Positions 41,685-57,000 of a DNA stretch of 64,000 bases are shown here, piece by piece; position 1 is the first letter of the stretch, and every line of letters begins with the position of its first letter. Location: contig JACDQD010000104.1 in the NCBI GenBank assembly GCA_019843655.1, forward strand, positions 186,001 through 250,000, read 5' to 3'. The stretch is from Lethocerus indicus (taxonomy: Eukaryota; Arthropoda; Insecta; Hemiptera; Belostomatidae). The translations under genes were made by a program, and so were the position numbers. The notes beneath the pieces were generated by a model, which saw nothing but the letters and a program-made list of their open reading frames with translations, did not search any database and was not told the origin of the DNA.

Positions 41685-44600
41685 TGAGAGGGACGGGTAG
41701 CTAGCGGCCGGGCACATTGTGCGGGGGATGAAGATAGAGCATGACCCCGGCCTGGGACGGGATAACAATCTGGGATTGGGACGGTGGCTCCTTACACACA
41801 CACGTACATCCCCCTTCCCATCCCCTCGCCCAACCCCTCTCGTCCTTCCCCTTCGATGGGATCGATAACCGCCTCGGCTAACCCGCCATCTTCTGGATTC
41901 GCGAAACGGGCTCCCTCGGGTTTTTTCCCCTATTGTATGACATCATCGGCACGACAGCGTCCGGTGAGACAAATTTATGCAATAATGTAGACACTATCCT
42001 GTCTGCCGGTTTCAAATTTTATTCGGTTCTTACACGCCACTGGCTACGAGTGGCTACTATTATTATCACAATGTTAATATTTAAAAACCTTTCACAATCT
42101 GTGTACTATTTGTAAATAATGTTAATTATCATTAACATAATATTTAAATAGTTCATTGTGTAACATCCAATTACCGATCATCAGTCATAAATCAATTGAT
42201 CGTGGTGAATTTATCCGTGTCGACTATTTGCTAAGAACTACTGTATTATAATAGTATTGTACTTGAATCGTGATTGTTCATTAGAGATACTGAGGGCCTC
42301 TAATCCTGTCTGATCACTAAATGGGGATCGATATTCGAAACGAAGGCCTCCTGCGGCAAGGAATAATACGGTTCAGTCATCCGTAGAAGGATGATACTCA
42401 AATCGCTACAGAGGAGTAAACGAACATTTTTTCCATGATGTCTATAATTCGGCCGGTATCGTTCAACCGTTAATTGAATGCAATCCCGAGGACATCTTCT
42501 TAAAGTATAATTACCTCCGTAATTGCCACTGTAGAGCCTCACCCGGGACAATGGGTAATAACGTATGGGGACTCCCTCACCATCACCAGCCCATCTTATT
42601 AGTCGCGCTGTTGAAACCCGTAGGACGATTTCAATAGGACGGATATACTCGTATCCATTCAACCGAGAATCCTCGTTCGACAACCCACGCGAATCGCCGG
42701 CGGAGTACTTGAATCACGAAGAGGAGTCTGTACCTAAGAGATCTCGGAATAGATTTTTTTTCTTTTTTAAGGGGATCGCGGAGCTTCTCAGCCAGTGCGA
42801 AAATTTGAAATTGGAAATAATTTCAGATAGATGAACCCGTTTAGTTGAGTTACAATATTAGCCAAGAGATGCATTTACTTAAATATTTTTTCTCAGCTTT
42901 GAGAAAAGTTGAAACATTTTTTTGGTAGCATTTTCTTTGTAATATTATTCTGTAAATTTATCTAGAATTAAGTGCCAGTTTGGTATTAATTATTGACCGC
43001 GATACATATACATTTTAGGAGGGCGATCGACCACACGTGTGTTTTGTGAACTACAAATCGTACGGAATTCTGTCGAAGGATTCACTAATGAATACAACAC
43101 AAGCTTTCGGATCCGGGGTACGCGAGGCCGCGGACTGTTCTCAAATGAGAACAAAATCCATTTTACCGACCCAACGGGCAATTGCGGTAATAAAAATAAA
43201 CGCAGAACGAGACAAGCGTGCGCCTCGGCATTCGAGATTTCGAGCACGGTTCCTCGTTGAACTTGTACGGTTCTAATTATTATGTCAGACATTTTTATTT
43301 GTCCAAACCGAGATCCGGGCGCCTCAATGAATATTCATAACACGAGAGCGTCAAACCTCATAGTCGGCGGCCACGACCCCTCTCCACTCCCCCTTCAATC
43401 TCCCTCACGTGGAGCCCCCTCTCATTTTCCCCTTCACCCCAGTTCCCATCTCACCTTAATTTGGTGTAAGCGCAAATTTATGACGCCGTTTAACGTCCGG
43501 CCCAATTATACCTCCCCGGGAATATATCCTCGAACACGTCCGTCTTCGGCCCTTCGTCTCGGAGGATCGCGTATCGATTCGCCGATGAAAAACGAGCCCG
43601 AGTTCTTACGATATAAAGGGTAATATTTCATTTGGAGCCTTCTCTCGGTTTCTGTTGCCCGGCAAACACGGGTGAGTAATTTATTATATTTGCTTAACGG
43701 TCCAACCCGCATTTACGCCAAAGATCAAAAAGCGCAAATGGCCAGATCCGCAACTGTAAAAATAATAACACAAGAAAATGTTGTTTTTACAGAATTTAAA
43801 GCACATTAATTACTTCACTATCCTGCGATGTTTGCCAGTTTACTTTAGTTCAAAATAATATGGGTCTCTTCTTACTACAGTGGCTATGTATTATATCCCA
43901 AAAGCTTAAGTTTAGGGATTTGGATAGGAAATGTTGAGTGTGGAATTAAGTATTTCAGTTTTTATTTTCGTAAAACTTCATTACCTTCAGCACTTCTAAA
44001 TTGTGTTTTTACATTTCTTCTGTAGTAACCTATTATAGGAGCGTTGGATCCCTGCTCGGATAACTACTTCATTTTTAATTTCTAAGATAATTGAGTGTTA
44101 TTGAAAAATGAGTTAATTTTAGAATACTTGTTTCACAGCGAAAAATCATAAAAATTCTTGCATGTTCTTCTTCCAACTTGGAAAAATCAGGACGTAGATT
44201 GATATCACAGAAATATTATAATTCTAGGCTATATGTATGCATATACCTCTATGCAAATTGGTCAATTATCTACAATTGGTAGAAGAAATTTTACAACTAG
44301 AAAATACTGCTTCTCATTTTCTGACCCAGTCTACTGTGCTGATTGTTATCCCGATTATATTTCTTAATTTCACCGTTGCCTAAAGTATAGCAAGTATATT
44401 CGAGTTACCTGACTGGTGTAATATTACATATTTTCTTTTGTTAATTGATATTAAAATAAAATGATTTTGTTTCCAATTTTGTTTATAAATTGCCTCGGAG
44501 AGTTACGAGGGCTCTGTTACATTAAGGAGGTTAGAAAGACTTGGTGGGAACTATGAAGGGGTGGCCTTAACAACTAGGATGACAGGGCCAGTCTCGGCAG

Positions 44601-44708
44601 CGGTTCAACATCCGGTCGGCTGTCCATCTTTCCAGAGGGCATAAATAAAACCGGTCATAGCCAAGAGATAGATGTCCCTATAACATAGTCGTGTCTCTAA
44701 TGATAATG

Positions 44709-46129
<1,421 letters not shown>

Positions 46130-46135
46130 TTTATT
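46130..46135 (-). terminator. Candidate canonical polyadenylation signal AATAAA
   Basis: This is the first canonical AATAAA on the minus strand downstream of the stop codon at 47645, about 1.5 kb away. Its position is compatible with the long 3' UTRs of developmental transcription factors, but there is no independent support. Confidence 0.3.
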
Positions 46136-47024
46136 ATCAAGTTCTGCAAACATAGTATTTACAATTTTACTATACTGGAAGTAACTTCCAAGGGGAGTCA
46201 AATAATTATAATCTTCTTTAATAGACGCTTTCTCCGGTATGGGACACTATTGTAGTGACCACAGTGTATTTTGTTCTGAGGATTCTCAGAAGAGGTTCAC
46301 AGTGCAACTCTTTTCGGACACAGGAAAGCGATGTACAAATTAACGCCTCCATCCTCAGCTGTCAGGAGAGGCCTCAAAGGCGCACGTCGGGGCTTCGTTA
46401 TTCTGGGAGATACGTCCGCTCGACTCATTTCTCAGCGATCTGACCGTTTTAAGTCATGTTGAATTTATGATCAGTTATACTTTAGTTCCACGTTGTTATG
46501 CGACCTATAGTAACGGGCACATATGTAAATCCGGAAATGCATGGATAAACAAATAACGAACTTTTATACCGGCGAACCGTAAGAGAGTCGAACGCACGTT
46601 TAGGAAGGGGAAGAACGGAAACGTAAATACAAAAATAACTGATCCTCCTTAAAGAATTTATGTTTGACCCGGTTTCAACGTTCTAATTTAACGCCGACCA
46701 GTGGGGCCCTTACCGGGCCGAAAAACTCAGTGCGTGGAATTAATGAGAGGTTCCACCGAGGGAAGAAGAAATTAATAAATTTAAATGTATTCAGGCGTCG
46801 CCGATGACAAGGGCGTTGGGGCCCCTTATTAAGGGAAGAGGTCCCCCTCGCGAGACCACCTCGCGTCGTTAATTCGCCCGGTGTTTATGGGAAGATTTGA
46901 AAAGAAAACAACAGCTGTTTCCCTAGAAAAAGGGAAAAATCCTTGAGTCCCATTCGTCGCTTTACACACCTGCCCCGCCCGCTTTTTTATCGGCCCCGTC
47001 CGGGTCCTCGTATAATATCACCGA

Positions 47025-47030
47025 TTTAAT
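47025..47030 (-). terminator. Candidate variant polyadenylation signal ATTAAA
   Basis: On the minus strand this hexamer reads ATTAAA, 615 bp after the apterous-like stop codon. It is the common variant of the AATAAA signal. The hexamer is expected often by chance in AT-rich DNA, so this is only a candidate. Confidence 0.25.
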
Positions 47031-47644
47031 CGCTCCCTGGTTAATTGGGCCCGACTCGCCGTTCGGGGCACGATTACTGCCTTCGCTCCAACTTCTGCTG
47101 GAGCACTCAGCTTCCATTGATAAATCATCCCGATTTACTCGGTAGGGGTTAAATCATCATTTCGAAAACAATAATTCTGATCAATACTGGTAATCGTTTT
47201 GAAGGCGTCTGAATGTTGTTAAATTGTAGGAAAAATTTCTCTATTTGCCCACTAGCAAAGGTACTATAAGTATGCGGTACTCAGCCGCGCAATATTTATA
47301 TTGTGGTAATTATTATGAGTGGTTGGGACAATAATTTTAACATGATTTTGTATCAAACTGACATAAACAACCTGAACTCTGACACATACCGACTGTGGAG
47401 CCTTTTAAATGCAGTAGGCAGGCGTCCGCCTAGAAAATTCCGCGTACTCGCGTTAACAAATTGCGTTTCATTCGGTGAGTTGAACCGCGCTCAACCCCAT
47501 CGTTGCGTTGACGCCCATAATGGTGGCCCGGAGGGGATGTCCCGTAGCGCCGATATCTGAGTCGGGGGGCACCAGCCAGGGCCCGGCCCAGAGGTGGCTG
47601 CTACTCGGCCTCAACGCCCGGCGGAGGTCGAGCAGGGCCTGGTC

Positions 47645-47896
47645 TCAGTAGATGTCGGTGAATGCGAGAGCCTGGTGGTGGTGGTGGTGGATTTCGTCCA
47701 GTGGGCCGGCGTCGACGAGGGAGGCCGAGAGGAGCCGCCGCCGGGAGCGCCGCCCCGCCCCCGCCCCCGACGGCCCCCCCACCCACGCCAGCACCCCGCC
47801 CCACCGCCCAGCACTTGACCCCGCCCCGGCACCGCTGCCGCCCTCCTGCCGCATCAGGTTCCGCCTCCATTTAGCTCGTGCATTCTGGAACCATAC
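47645..47896 (-). CDS. ap: apterous-like LIM-homeobox gene, last coding exon (end of homeodomain and C-terminal tail)
   Basis: This is the terminal coding exon: 83 codons plus TGA at 47647-47645. It opens directly after acceptor attgcag (AG at 47898-47897) with VWFQNARAKWRRNL, homeodomain residues 47-60. Trp48, Phe49, Gln50, Asn51 and Arg53 of the recognition helix are all present. Joined in phase 0 to the exon ending at 58854 it gives an uninterrupted homeodomain. The 69-residue tail begins MRQEGG and has Gly/Ala/Ser-rich and Arg-rich stretches. It then reads PLDEIH, a five-His run and a terminal ALAFTDIY. The ending resembles the conserved short C-terminus of LHX2/9 proteins (LTNLF type), which supports this being the true stop. 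The exon is much more GC-rich than its surroundings, so long open frames also appear on the opposite strand; I read those as shadows. Antisense frames over 47594-47936 show no recognisable domain. Confidence 0.95.
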   Translation of the reverse strand, partial: VWFQNARAKWRRNLMRQEGGSGAGAGSSAGRWGGVLAWVGGPSGAGAGRRSRRRLLSASLVDAGPLDEIHHHHHQALAFTDIY

Positions 47897-50800
47897 CTGC
47901 AATACAACACAGTCTCATATTATGTTCCCCATTTAAGGGTATAATTTGGTCATCACCAAACTCTACTATGATTATACCGCGACTACTTAGCGACGCTTGT
48001 GCTAACTATAAACGCCAATATTCCGGGAATTCGTAGGAAAACCTCTATTCGCCTTTTTTAGAAACACTATCCAATCGAAGGGCGGACGCCAAATACAACT
48101 TTACTCGATTTGGTCGTCTGTCGGTTCTGGCGAACTCTGGCCGACCCCGATTCACAATTCTGGCAATAAATTACCGACCGGCGCCTGTGGTTGGACAACG
48201 GGCATTTGACCCTCTCCACCCTGGTCATCGACGCGGTGGCGGCCTCCCCTCTCATTTGAATATACCGAGTCCGTCCATTACGACAGACCCAATATGGTCG
48301 GTCTGAGCTATGATCCTTCGGAGGGGCGGTGAACGCGCCCGGGCAGGATGAGTCTGTTCCACTCGAAGACTCCGGCCGGGGGATATCCGTCATCATTTAT
48401 TCCGGACGTTCCCGAGAACTCCGTTATTTCTTAGGCGGCCTCGTAAATTAAACGAATATAATTGCCGTTACGGCGGAGGTGGATTAATATCTTTTGATTT
48501 ACGACGAATTATCCGCGAGATCGAATGACTAAATAAAAGCTCCTTTTCGCGTTCTGAATTTAAATTTCAAACCTTAATTCGAGTACAGTTCGCGCCGTTA
48601 ATATCACACCACTATGGTCAATTATGAAAATTCAGTTTCACACCGTTAAAACAGCTCGGTGAATAGCACCTTCATATATTAGAGAAATGTGAGAGACTAT
48701 CTGCGTGGTAATTGCGCTAACATCTCGGATATTTCTCCGTAATTGGCCTAATTTACAATTTCTTGCAATTAATTTCATTCAACGATTACCTGTTCGATTA
48801 CGAAACAGTCATGTGCTGCTTGTCCAAAACATTTAATGATGATACTCTAGATATTGACGATAAAACTAAAATACTGATTAGTTTCTGATTTAATATACAC
48901 TGATTCATCCTTTGTCTGGCCGTTTCCAGCATGTACTGAATGATCGCCTTTCGGTGCTTTTCCAGGTTGCAATGATTTCGGTCACTTTTGTCTGATACGT
49001 TATCAGCTTAAGACCGGGTATAAGACCGAAAAATGTTTGTAATTAGCATTTTTTAACCTATTATAAATTGATAGAATGAATTATTTTGGTACTAACGCCG
49101 TGGCAGAAGATATTGTGGTGGGGGGGGGGGCAACAGGTCGGGTTTCGGACCCCTTCTAGACCAATGAGGGCTATAACTTGTAGTCTTACGAGAGCAGGAA
49201 GTGAAATCTTAGCCGCTTCCAAACGTAACCTAACAGTGCGGCAGGTGAGCCAAAATCACGAATCGATATCTAATGTCGACATTTTATTTTATTTTTCGAT
49301 TTTATTTTCGTTTCTTTAATCGCATTTCGAAACTATCGGCTCCGAAATTGGCTACGCAGTTGGCTTTCGGGGAATTCCTTGCCGGCCAGCGAGGACAGGT
49401 GCTGTATATTTTCCCCGGTCCACTGTCCAATTCTTATCGCGTGTCGGAAACGAATTTACGAATTTCATAGCGAGCGTAACGGGAATTGTCTGACATCCGC
49501 GGTGAAGAAACTTGTAATCATAATTCTCCGCCTTCTGTCTTTATAACTGAATTGTTTCTCCCTCTCTGAATGTTGAGTTTTTAACCCTCAAAGATTTGCA
49601 TTATTACATTCCCGATATTTTATATAAAATCACAGGGTACTAATTAAAAATAAGGCATTTGAAAGTTACTGCGGGTAATTCATCAAAAGAGTGTTAGAAA
49701 ATGTTCAACAATAGTAGATATACTGGTTGATACATTATCGGTCCGTTGGCTAGCCTAAGTTCTGACGTTTCATTGAGTCGTCGTCCGTAACATTTAATGT
49801 ATGAAAATCACATCATTTTCTATTTCTTTAGCGAACTGGGCGCTTATATCTGACTTTAATTAAAAATGCACCAGTTATTACGAGATAATAAATTCGAGGG
49901 GCGTATGTTTATACTGCTCATCAGCTACAATGGACAATTAATCAATATGAGAGGAAGGTTGTCTGCACGATAATTTTCGATATATAGTCGGGAATAGTTT
50001 TTCGTATAGGTGTTGAGTATATGAGAACAGTTGGGAAAAGAATTCTTTTATATTCCGGGGAAAGTTTCTGACAAAAGTATATGTTTCAGAATAGCAAATT
50101 GGCATATTAATGCATATTCATACATGCATTATCATTTTACACTGGAGGGGCCAGTGAATCCCTACAGTACCATGTATTGTATATATGTAATTCATTTATT
50201 AATGTCATTCCCAACGTACAATCCAAATATTTTATAACTCCTGTCGACTTCTTGGCGTGTTTATACTAATGAGAATATTTCAGCGTTTGTATTGTCTCAA
50301 TTTATTACGAAAAATGCGGTGAAAAATATTGCACTTTACATATTCTTTCGGAACCAAAGACGAAAACAAGTCGTTTATTATTTTGCCTTATTAATAACTT
50401 CGTTGAAATTACTTTTTTTATTTATATCCTCCAATTTATAACTATACCAAGTTTATATTTACTAATAAAATGAAATTCTAGAAGGAAAATAAATATCCTT
50501 CTTCATAATTTTCTTGTTAATTAGTCCTCATAACTAATAGGAAAAAGGAAGTGACTAGAATTTTCATAAACTATACCGGCCCTGGTTCAACTCCCGGTTT
50601 GAATAAACCATGAGTTTTAAATCTAAGCATTCTTTGAAACGGCTCCATTATTGCGGTGTTTATTTGAAAAACACCTCTTCTGGGTTTTTTTGTCCCGTTG
50701 CCATTAATGTTTTATTAACGATGGGGCCGACCTTAAAAGGTCTCCTATTAATCCGCTACAAATTTAGATTTGAATTCATTAGCCGGCGGATGAGACCGGG

Positions 50801-51458
50801 AGAAAAAAAATAACCGGGCATTTCAGCGCAGGAACAGCTCTCGAGATTGGAGAAAACAAGGCGGCGTTCAATTTATGAAGAATCCGTGTAACCTCCGTGG
50901 CGCCAGAGCGGGGCAAAAAATCCGCCTTTAATTCCGATGGCGCCCCAGTTTCAGTTTCGGACTTTTGAAAGTTTGGAAAGTTCCGGTCTTAAAAATCACG
51001 ACCATAATCGGTCTTCCATCCCGTGAATGACGAACGAACCACCCTGTTACAGCCCACCCCAATTCGACAGTCCACTCGCTCGAAATTTCTATTCCGGAAT
51101 TAATTCTACTAGGCCTCTAAACTTTACAACACTCAAAATACTTAACGTTAGTCTTAACTTAATTTTAAACAAATAAGATACGTAAATAAGAATCATCATT
51201 CTTCCTTCATTTATGGCCATACTTGATGATGCCTTTCGTGGTACAGTCTATCCGATTAAATGTTTGTAAATTCTTTTTTCTTTAAAACCGGAAATAACGA
51301 CCATTTTAAGACCGGTGTGGTCCCTGTGTTTTGACTGTCTGAACTTTTGAGGGGCGGGTTCGTCAACCTCTCAACACATTTCGGAGTGACCGCGGTTCGC
51401 GGGGTCCACTCCTCGGGGAGAACAATCGGAATCGACGAAGGAAAAAAAGCAAACGGGG

Positions 51459-51490
51459 TCTCTCTCTCTCTCTCTCTCTCGCTCTCTCTC
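51459..51490. repeat. (TC)n microsatellite in the apterous-like intron
   Basis: TC alternation with one G interruption at 51481, within the long intron. Frames through it translate to Ser-Leu or Arg-Glu repeats and are not coding. Confidence 0.95.
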
Positions 51491-54026
51491 GAATTCAGGA
51501 ACCGTTATCCGGTGTCCCGAATCGCAGTCTGGGGCCCGACCCAGACGTAGGGTGGCCATTGTTTCGGAAGCCCTGCCCCAGGACTCGCCCTCGCTCTACA
51601 AAAGGTAGAAGAGGTGGCGGTAGGCAAAAGGAGAAAAACGACGCCGAAGACTGGAAAGAAAGAAGTGGAGGAAACTGCTCGGGAGGGACGGCATTCCAGA
51701 ATATGGAATACGAGCGGCTGCTCGCCCCGGGGGGTACACTGGAATTCAATTAGCACGCCGGCCAAAGTGGGCAAGTGTTGCCCGATTTATGTATTGGGGG
51801 CCTTTGTCCTCGCCCGCTACCAAAGAAATAGAATCTAAATCCGTTAGTCGCCGCTCGCTATTGAAACTGTTCTATTCTGCCTTCACCCGCAAAGGAACCT
51901 AAAGCATCGGATAATAATCAATATGACCCCCATCCTCATGTACAATCGCTCGCATAGTTCCACTAGTCCACTAGTTCCTCTTCGAGACGAAAATTCAACA
52001 ATTTACAGCACAGGAAAAAACAATTTTTGCCTTATGAGACCTTTACCACTGAGGACCGGGCGTGTAACTATTGGATAGCTGGATTGGAAGGTGTTAGCAC
52101 TATAATGCGGAGTACATGAAAGTTGTAAAATATCTAATATTTATAGGAAATAATTTAATTCTTACATTCTGTTACAGTTCACTGATCTCTACAAAAATAT
52201 GGTAATACGTTTTACTTTAAAAGAAGTAATACTTTACAGGAGCCCATAATATCGAATGCAGATATATAAAACAAAAGAATTCCTACAATATTAGTCATAT
52301 TAATACATATATAGAAAAAAATTACTAGTTGAAATTTCAATGCTTATGAAAAAACGTCTATAAGTTTTGGACTATACATGTTTGTATTAAGTCAAATTAA
52401 AGTGTTTTGATTAGTTTTTTACTATAAAATAAAGGTTTCCATACGATGACATCGTTGAACTAATCTTGTTCGGGCGGTTGATTTCTGAAGCAGTAGCTCG
52501 TTCAGGATTAACGAATGCGCCTCGGTAGAACGGTGATAAAAGTAAGGGAAAGCCCCAGGTAATAAGTTCTGTGTGTTTATGCCTCCGCTAATTTAATTTG
52601 ACCGATACTACAAAATAAGAGTAAGAAATTACCGAGCATTAAAATCCTTCGGTCCGTTATTACTTCCAAAGCCGGGGTCGGCTACGTGAGCGACGGTTTG
52701 GAAAAATTCGTATTCGCTTTTAATCTACCCGTAAAACCGGTGAAGTATCGATTGGGGTGACCGAGTGGGTGGTCCCCAAACCGGGGTCGGCTCCGCAAAT
52801 CGTATAACGGCTTCCCTGGATTAAATGCCATTCTTTCATTCCACAGCTTCACTTTTTGCCTAAATTAAACAAAACATTTTACGACAGGGTGTCTCTGGAA
52901 CGGGTCTGAATGAGAACGTCGAAGATGCTGGGAGCCGAGCATGTATTCGGCAATGTGGATGTCACCGACTTTGGAAAGGCGGTATTCATTTTCCATGTAC
53001 CACGGAGAGAAAGAAAAAGAATGTAGAGAAAAAGAAAGAAGTAGGTGGTTTAGTTGTTTCAGTGTATTTTAACGGACCTACATAAAATGCCTTCACTGCT
53101 AACCTATTGTGTTTCTAGTGTAATGTATATAGACTATATTGGTAGTGTAATGACGGTTGTCGGAATTACAGGTACTCGTTAGTACGGGGGCAGGTGAAAA
53201 CGAGGCCAAGCCGCTGTTCCCGAGCGTAGATCCTCCGGTGGCGGTGATAAATCGGGGATTATCATTCATCCGCGGGTCTTTTCCCAGCGGAGATAACTCG
53301 GCGGAGGGCCCTTCTCCCCTCTCATTATGGTAATTGGTCGAGACGCGACAAAAGGGTTCAACACCACTTGTCACTGTCCGACCGCTTATTGAACACCTCG
53401 GGGGCCACCTCATTTGTTAGGGGTCTTTTTTCCCGGTGCCCCCCTCCCGGTAAATATTTTAATTACGCGCTCGCTGCTCCCGGCCCCGTTCCTTCTGGAT
53501 TAATACAGGTACGCGATTCCTTTTATTTTCCGTTTGAAGCGGGTGCCCCCGCTCCGTGAAATATCTCGGACTCCCGGGCCCGCTGAAGGGCTATTTGTAC
53601 ACATCCGAGTCTAACTAATAACGCGACTACCGCAGTTAATAGAGGCACTCTTCGAATTGCGGACGCTACGAGACGTCGTCCACTACTTAACGGGCGGATT
53701 ATTTATACTCTTGTACGTTTTAATGGTTTAAATCAATATCGATTTTATCTATTAGGGGCCCGGCGACGAGACGGGCATTACGGGCAGCCCGAAGCAATGT
53801 TTAAACTCTTGAGAGTTTAAGAATCAAAATCAATTTCTAATACCAGCCATATACCATTTCGTCCTGTCCATTTTTTAGGCGCCTTTTCCGACTCGACCCA
53901 TTCCATTAGTGCCCACGCAATTCCAGTATTTTAGATTCTCTCACATGCCGATATGACGTATCTAAACAATTAGATTTATAAAAAAGAAAAGAATTCGATA
54001 TTTTTTGTTCGGTGTAAGGTATACCT

Positions 54027-54058
54027 TTATAAATATATATTATATTATAAATATATAT
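54027..54058. repeat. AT-rich direct repeat in intron
   Basis: ttataaatatatat occurs at 54027-54040 and 54045-54058. It is low-complexity DNA inside the long apterous-like intron. Confidence 0.8.
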
Positions 54059-57000
54059 AAAATATTTGTATCTTTGAATTATTCCTCTTATGGATGAAAT
54101 ATATAGGAGGATGCCTGTAATACAAATGTTGAAAATTAGTAAGTTTTTAAACATATCATTCGCTAATCCTTTTTCTGTGCCAAATATATTGTCAATCCGA
54201 AGTTAAATGCCATTTATATTTTAGACTGATATCTGGCAATTGTCACATGTGTCATGCGATGTCTAGCTTCGTCATCACCGTCCGTAGTACTCAATTGAGG
54301 ATTCTGGGTGGAGGAATGCGACCAATTATTTGTTGACCCGACAATAAATAGAACCGGCAGAGGACTCACTCTCCTCGTTTTGATCGTAAAACCGTTTAAT
54401 GAGCTTCCAGTCGATCTAATCAACGTCCGTCTATCTTCCTCCGGTATTTTATACAACTCGCCCATCGGATCGGCCGAGTTCGTGAATACGGGAAAATAAA
54501 ACCTGTCTTCAGTAAATAAGTAATAAATACCGATCGTTTGTTCTCGGTTTTATATTCAGAACATTTTCCAGACAATAAAAACAACAATAATTAGATCCAT
54601 TTTATTCCGCTAAAATGAATGTTCTCTGCGTATCTTATGTATAATAAAATGTTTAAGCTTCCAATACTGGCGTGTTTATTGCCCGTTTCTGCATGCCACA
54701 TTACATGTTTCTCCGTGCAGTTTAATGATTATTACCGGGTATAAATATTAAAGCGTATTCAATACAACCGTTGGTTCAACCAATGACTGGTTTGTAACTT
54801 TGGAATATTATCGCTCCTGAAATATTCATTCTGAAATCACTTGTTTGGCCGTTCTTTCGATCAGTTTCGACTTTTCCCTTAGGAAGTAAAATATAATGAC
54901 ACAGGAAAACTATTTTAGAGGCCAGGTTTTCCCGCATCAACACGAGTCTTCTCTTAAGAGGAAAGATTTTACACGGGGCATTTCAGATTGTGGAGAAGTG
55001 GGCAAGGAAGTGGCCATCATAGGGTAGAGGACAGCGAAAAATGATCATCAATTAGATCTAAACACATTTATGTAACCGTCTAATGGCAGTGGGCAGTCCT
55101 GTCGTAAACACAGTTACGTTGGAAATGCTGCAGAAAGCAAGTGACAGGGGATACCCGCCGGAGGGACTTAACAGAGGCAAGATCTTGTCAGGAATCATAA
55201 ATATCGGTTGGGGTCGCGGGGGCAGCGGACACCGGCGTTAGTGGAAGGGAGCCGTGTAGCTCTCCCGGTTGGATTTAAACGCGTCGCCTTTGATAATCGT
55301 GTTTTAAATTACCCGTCCGGGCAGACGCCTTCCCCTGCCGCCCACCACCGGCAACGCTACACCTTCCACCCGCCACCTTAATTGGAGCTACCGGCCCCCA
55401 CGTGGCACTTTATGGGCAAATAAACCAGGCCCATTGCGTCGGCCCTCCTACCCCTCCAACGGTAATGTTCGGATAGGAAGTCCAAACTTGGGTATCCCTC
55501 CAGGCCCTGGCTATTAGTACGCAGTATGTTATTTAAGATACCCGTTCGGTGGCGAGGGTGGATTGCCACTGCCAGTAACAGTAACTCGACGAATACCAGT
55601 ACAGTGACGATGCAGAAGGGATACCCAAACGGCCAATCGACAAGCTTAAATGTCCCTCAAATCTAGAGAAAGAAAACACCAGAAGGTGAAGCCGAAAACA
55701 TTATTAGTTCAAACTGCATTATTAACCCCCGTTATAACCCTGGTTGGGTTTTGGCCGCGACAACGATGTGTTTTAATTTTTTTTGATTTTCATAGACAGA
55801 ACCCATTAATCCAGAAGCGTTTAGTATCTAATATCAAAATATCGGTACAGAAATTAATTCACCCAAAACCTACGTAGAGTTAAGAAATCCGGGTAGACGG
55901 AAAGAACAAAACAACCCCGTTTCTAAAATGTAAAGTAGACGGGACCTAGGTAGTATACAAATATTTGGTTACTCGCTCTCCAACTTCAGGTTGCAGAGTC
56001 AAGATTAGCGACTCCACATTTCCAGGCGAAAGCTCCCTATTTATTCGGCCTTCTCCTTAGTATAATAATGTTTGCCCAGCGGAACGCATCCCCGGGCCCG
56101 GTCTCGAGGCGTCCATTGTGAATACTGAACACACCCGGTGTCCGGCATTTTATATGAGGCGGGCTACAGTGCTACGGAGCTCCTCGCTTCCTCCAAGTGC
56201 CTCATTTCGTTAATCACCTCGTTTTCTCACTGTCCACTCTGCAAAGCTCGTTTGGAGAGGGTAAACAGACCGGGAAATGATACGGGCGTGGAGCGAGGAT
56301 AGGAAAAAAAAGAGAGAAGGAAGGGAAGGGTAAACAAAAAGGCCGAAGAAAGATGCACGAGATTCGCATAATTACGCATTCACGGGGCGACGACAGGAAC
56401 GGTGGGGGGGGAGTCGGTCGAGGAGCCGACTTCTAATAAGATGTTTTCCTACGGCCTCGTTATTATTAGAGGTACTACAGGGAATAAAACAGGCCAACTC
56501 CTTCAATACGGCGAGTCAATTATGATAATTACTAGAGATGGAGAAAATGGGAATATATTATATAATATAGTGTCGGCGTGTTTCCAATGTGAATAGACTA
56601 GCGGAAAACCCCGCGTTACGAGTAACTACAAGTTAATAGAATTTTAACGTTTTTTGCTGCGTGGGTCTGCTAGCGTTTTGAATACCAGTACACATGCGAT
56701 CTTCACTCACGAGCTCGACTCATTTAAGCTATTCGGCATAGTTAGTAGGATTTTGTCAGTAAAACAGCAAGGTATCGGTTTGGATATCGTCTAAACTGAG
56801 AAATAGCAACACAAAGGTATTATACACAATAGTGAATGCTACAATAAATTTAGATATTCATTAGCGTTGGTTTTTGTAATTGGTTTTGGTAATTTTTGGT
56901 AAAATACTTTAACTTTAAAAATGCGTAACATTTTTGAATCTAGTTGTAGAGACGACTAACGTTCAATGAAATAAACTACCAATATTCTTAAAGGGACCCT

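Larger units (their letters stand above)
46130..47644 (-). other. Candidate 3' untranslated region of the apterous-like gene
   Basis: This is sequence immediately downstream of the TGA at 47645. The nearest canonical minus-strand AATAAA signal I find (TTTATT on the plus strand) is at 46130-46135, and a variant ATTAAA lies nearer at 47025-47030. The transcript end is therefore uncertain, with a 3' UTR of roughly 0.6 or 1.5 kb. No coding frame here looks real. Transcript evidence would be needed to fix the end. Confidence 0.35.

Noticed and set aside
47594..47936. Plus-strand and alternative minus-strand frames over the last apterous-like exon
   Set aside because: GC-rich codons leave few stops in any frame. 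Their proline/arginine-rich translations are explained by the real exon.
50577..50606. T-loop-like sequence ggttcaactcc suggesting a tRNA
   Set aside because: No matching acceptor stem, anticodon arm or A box at the right distance. Other ggttcga matches (39295, 57232) fail in the same way.
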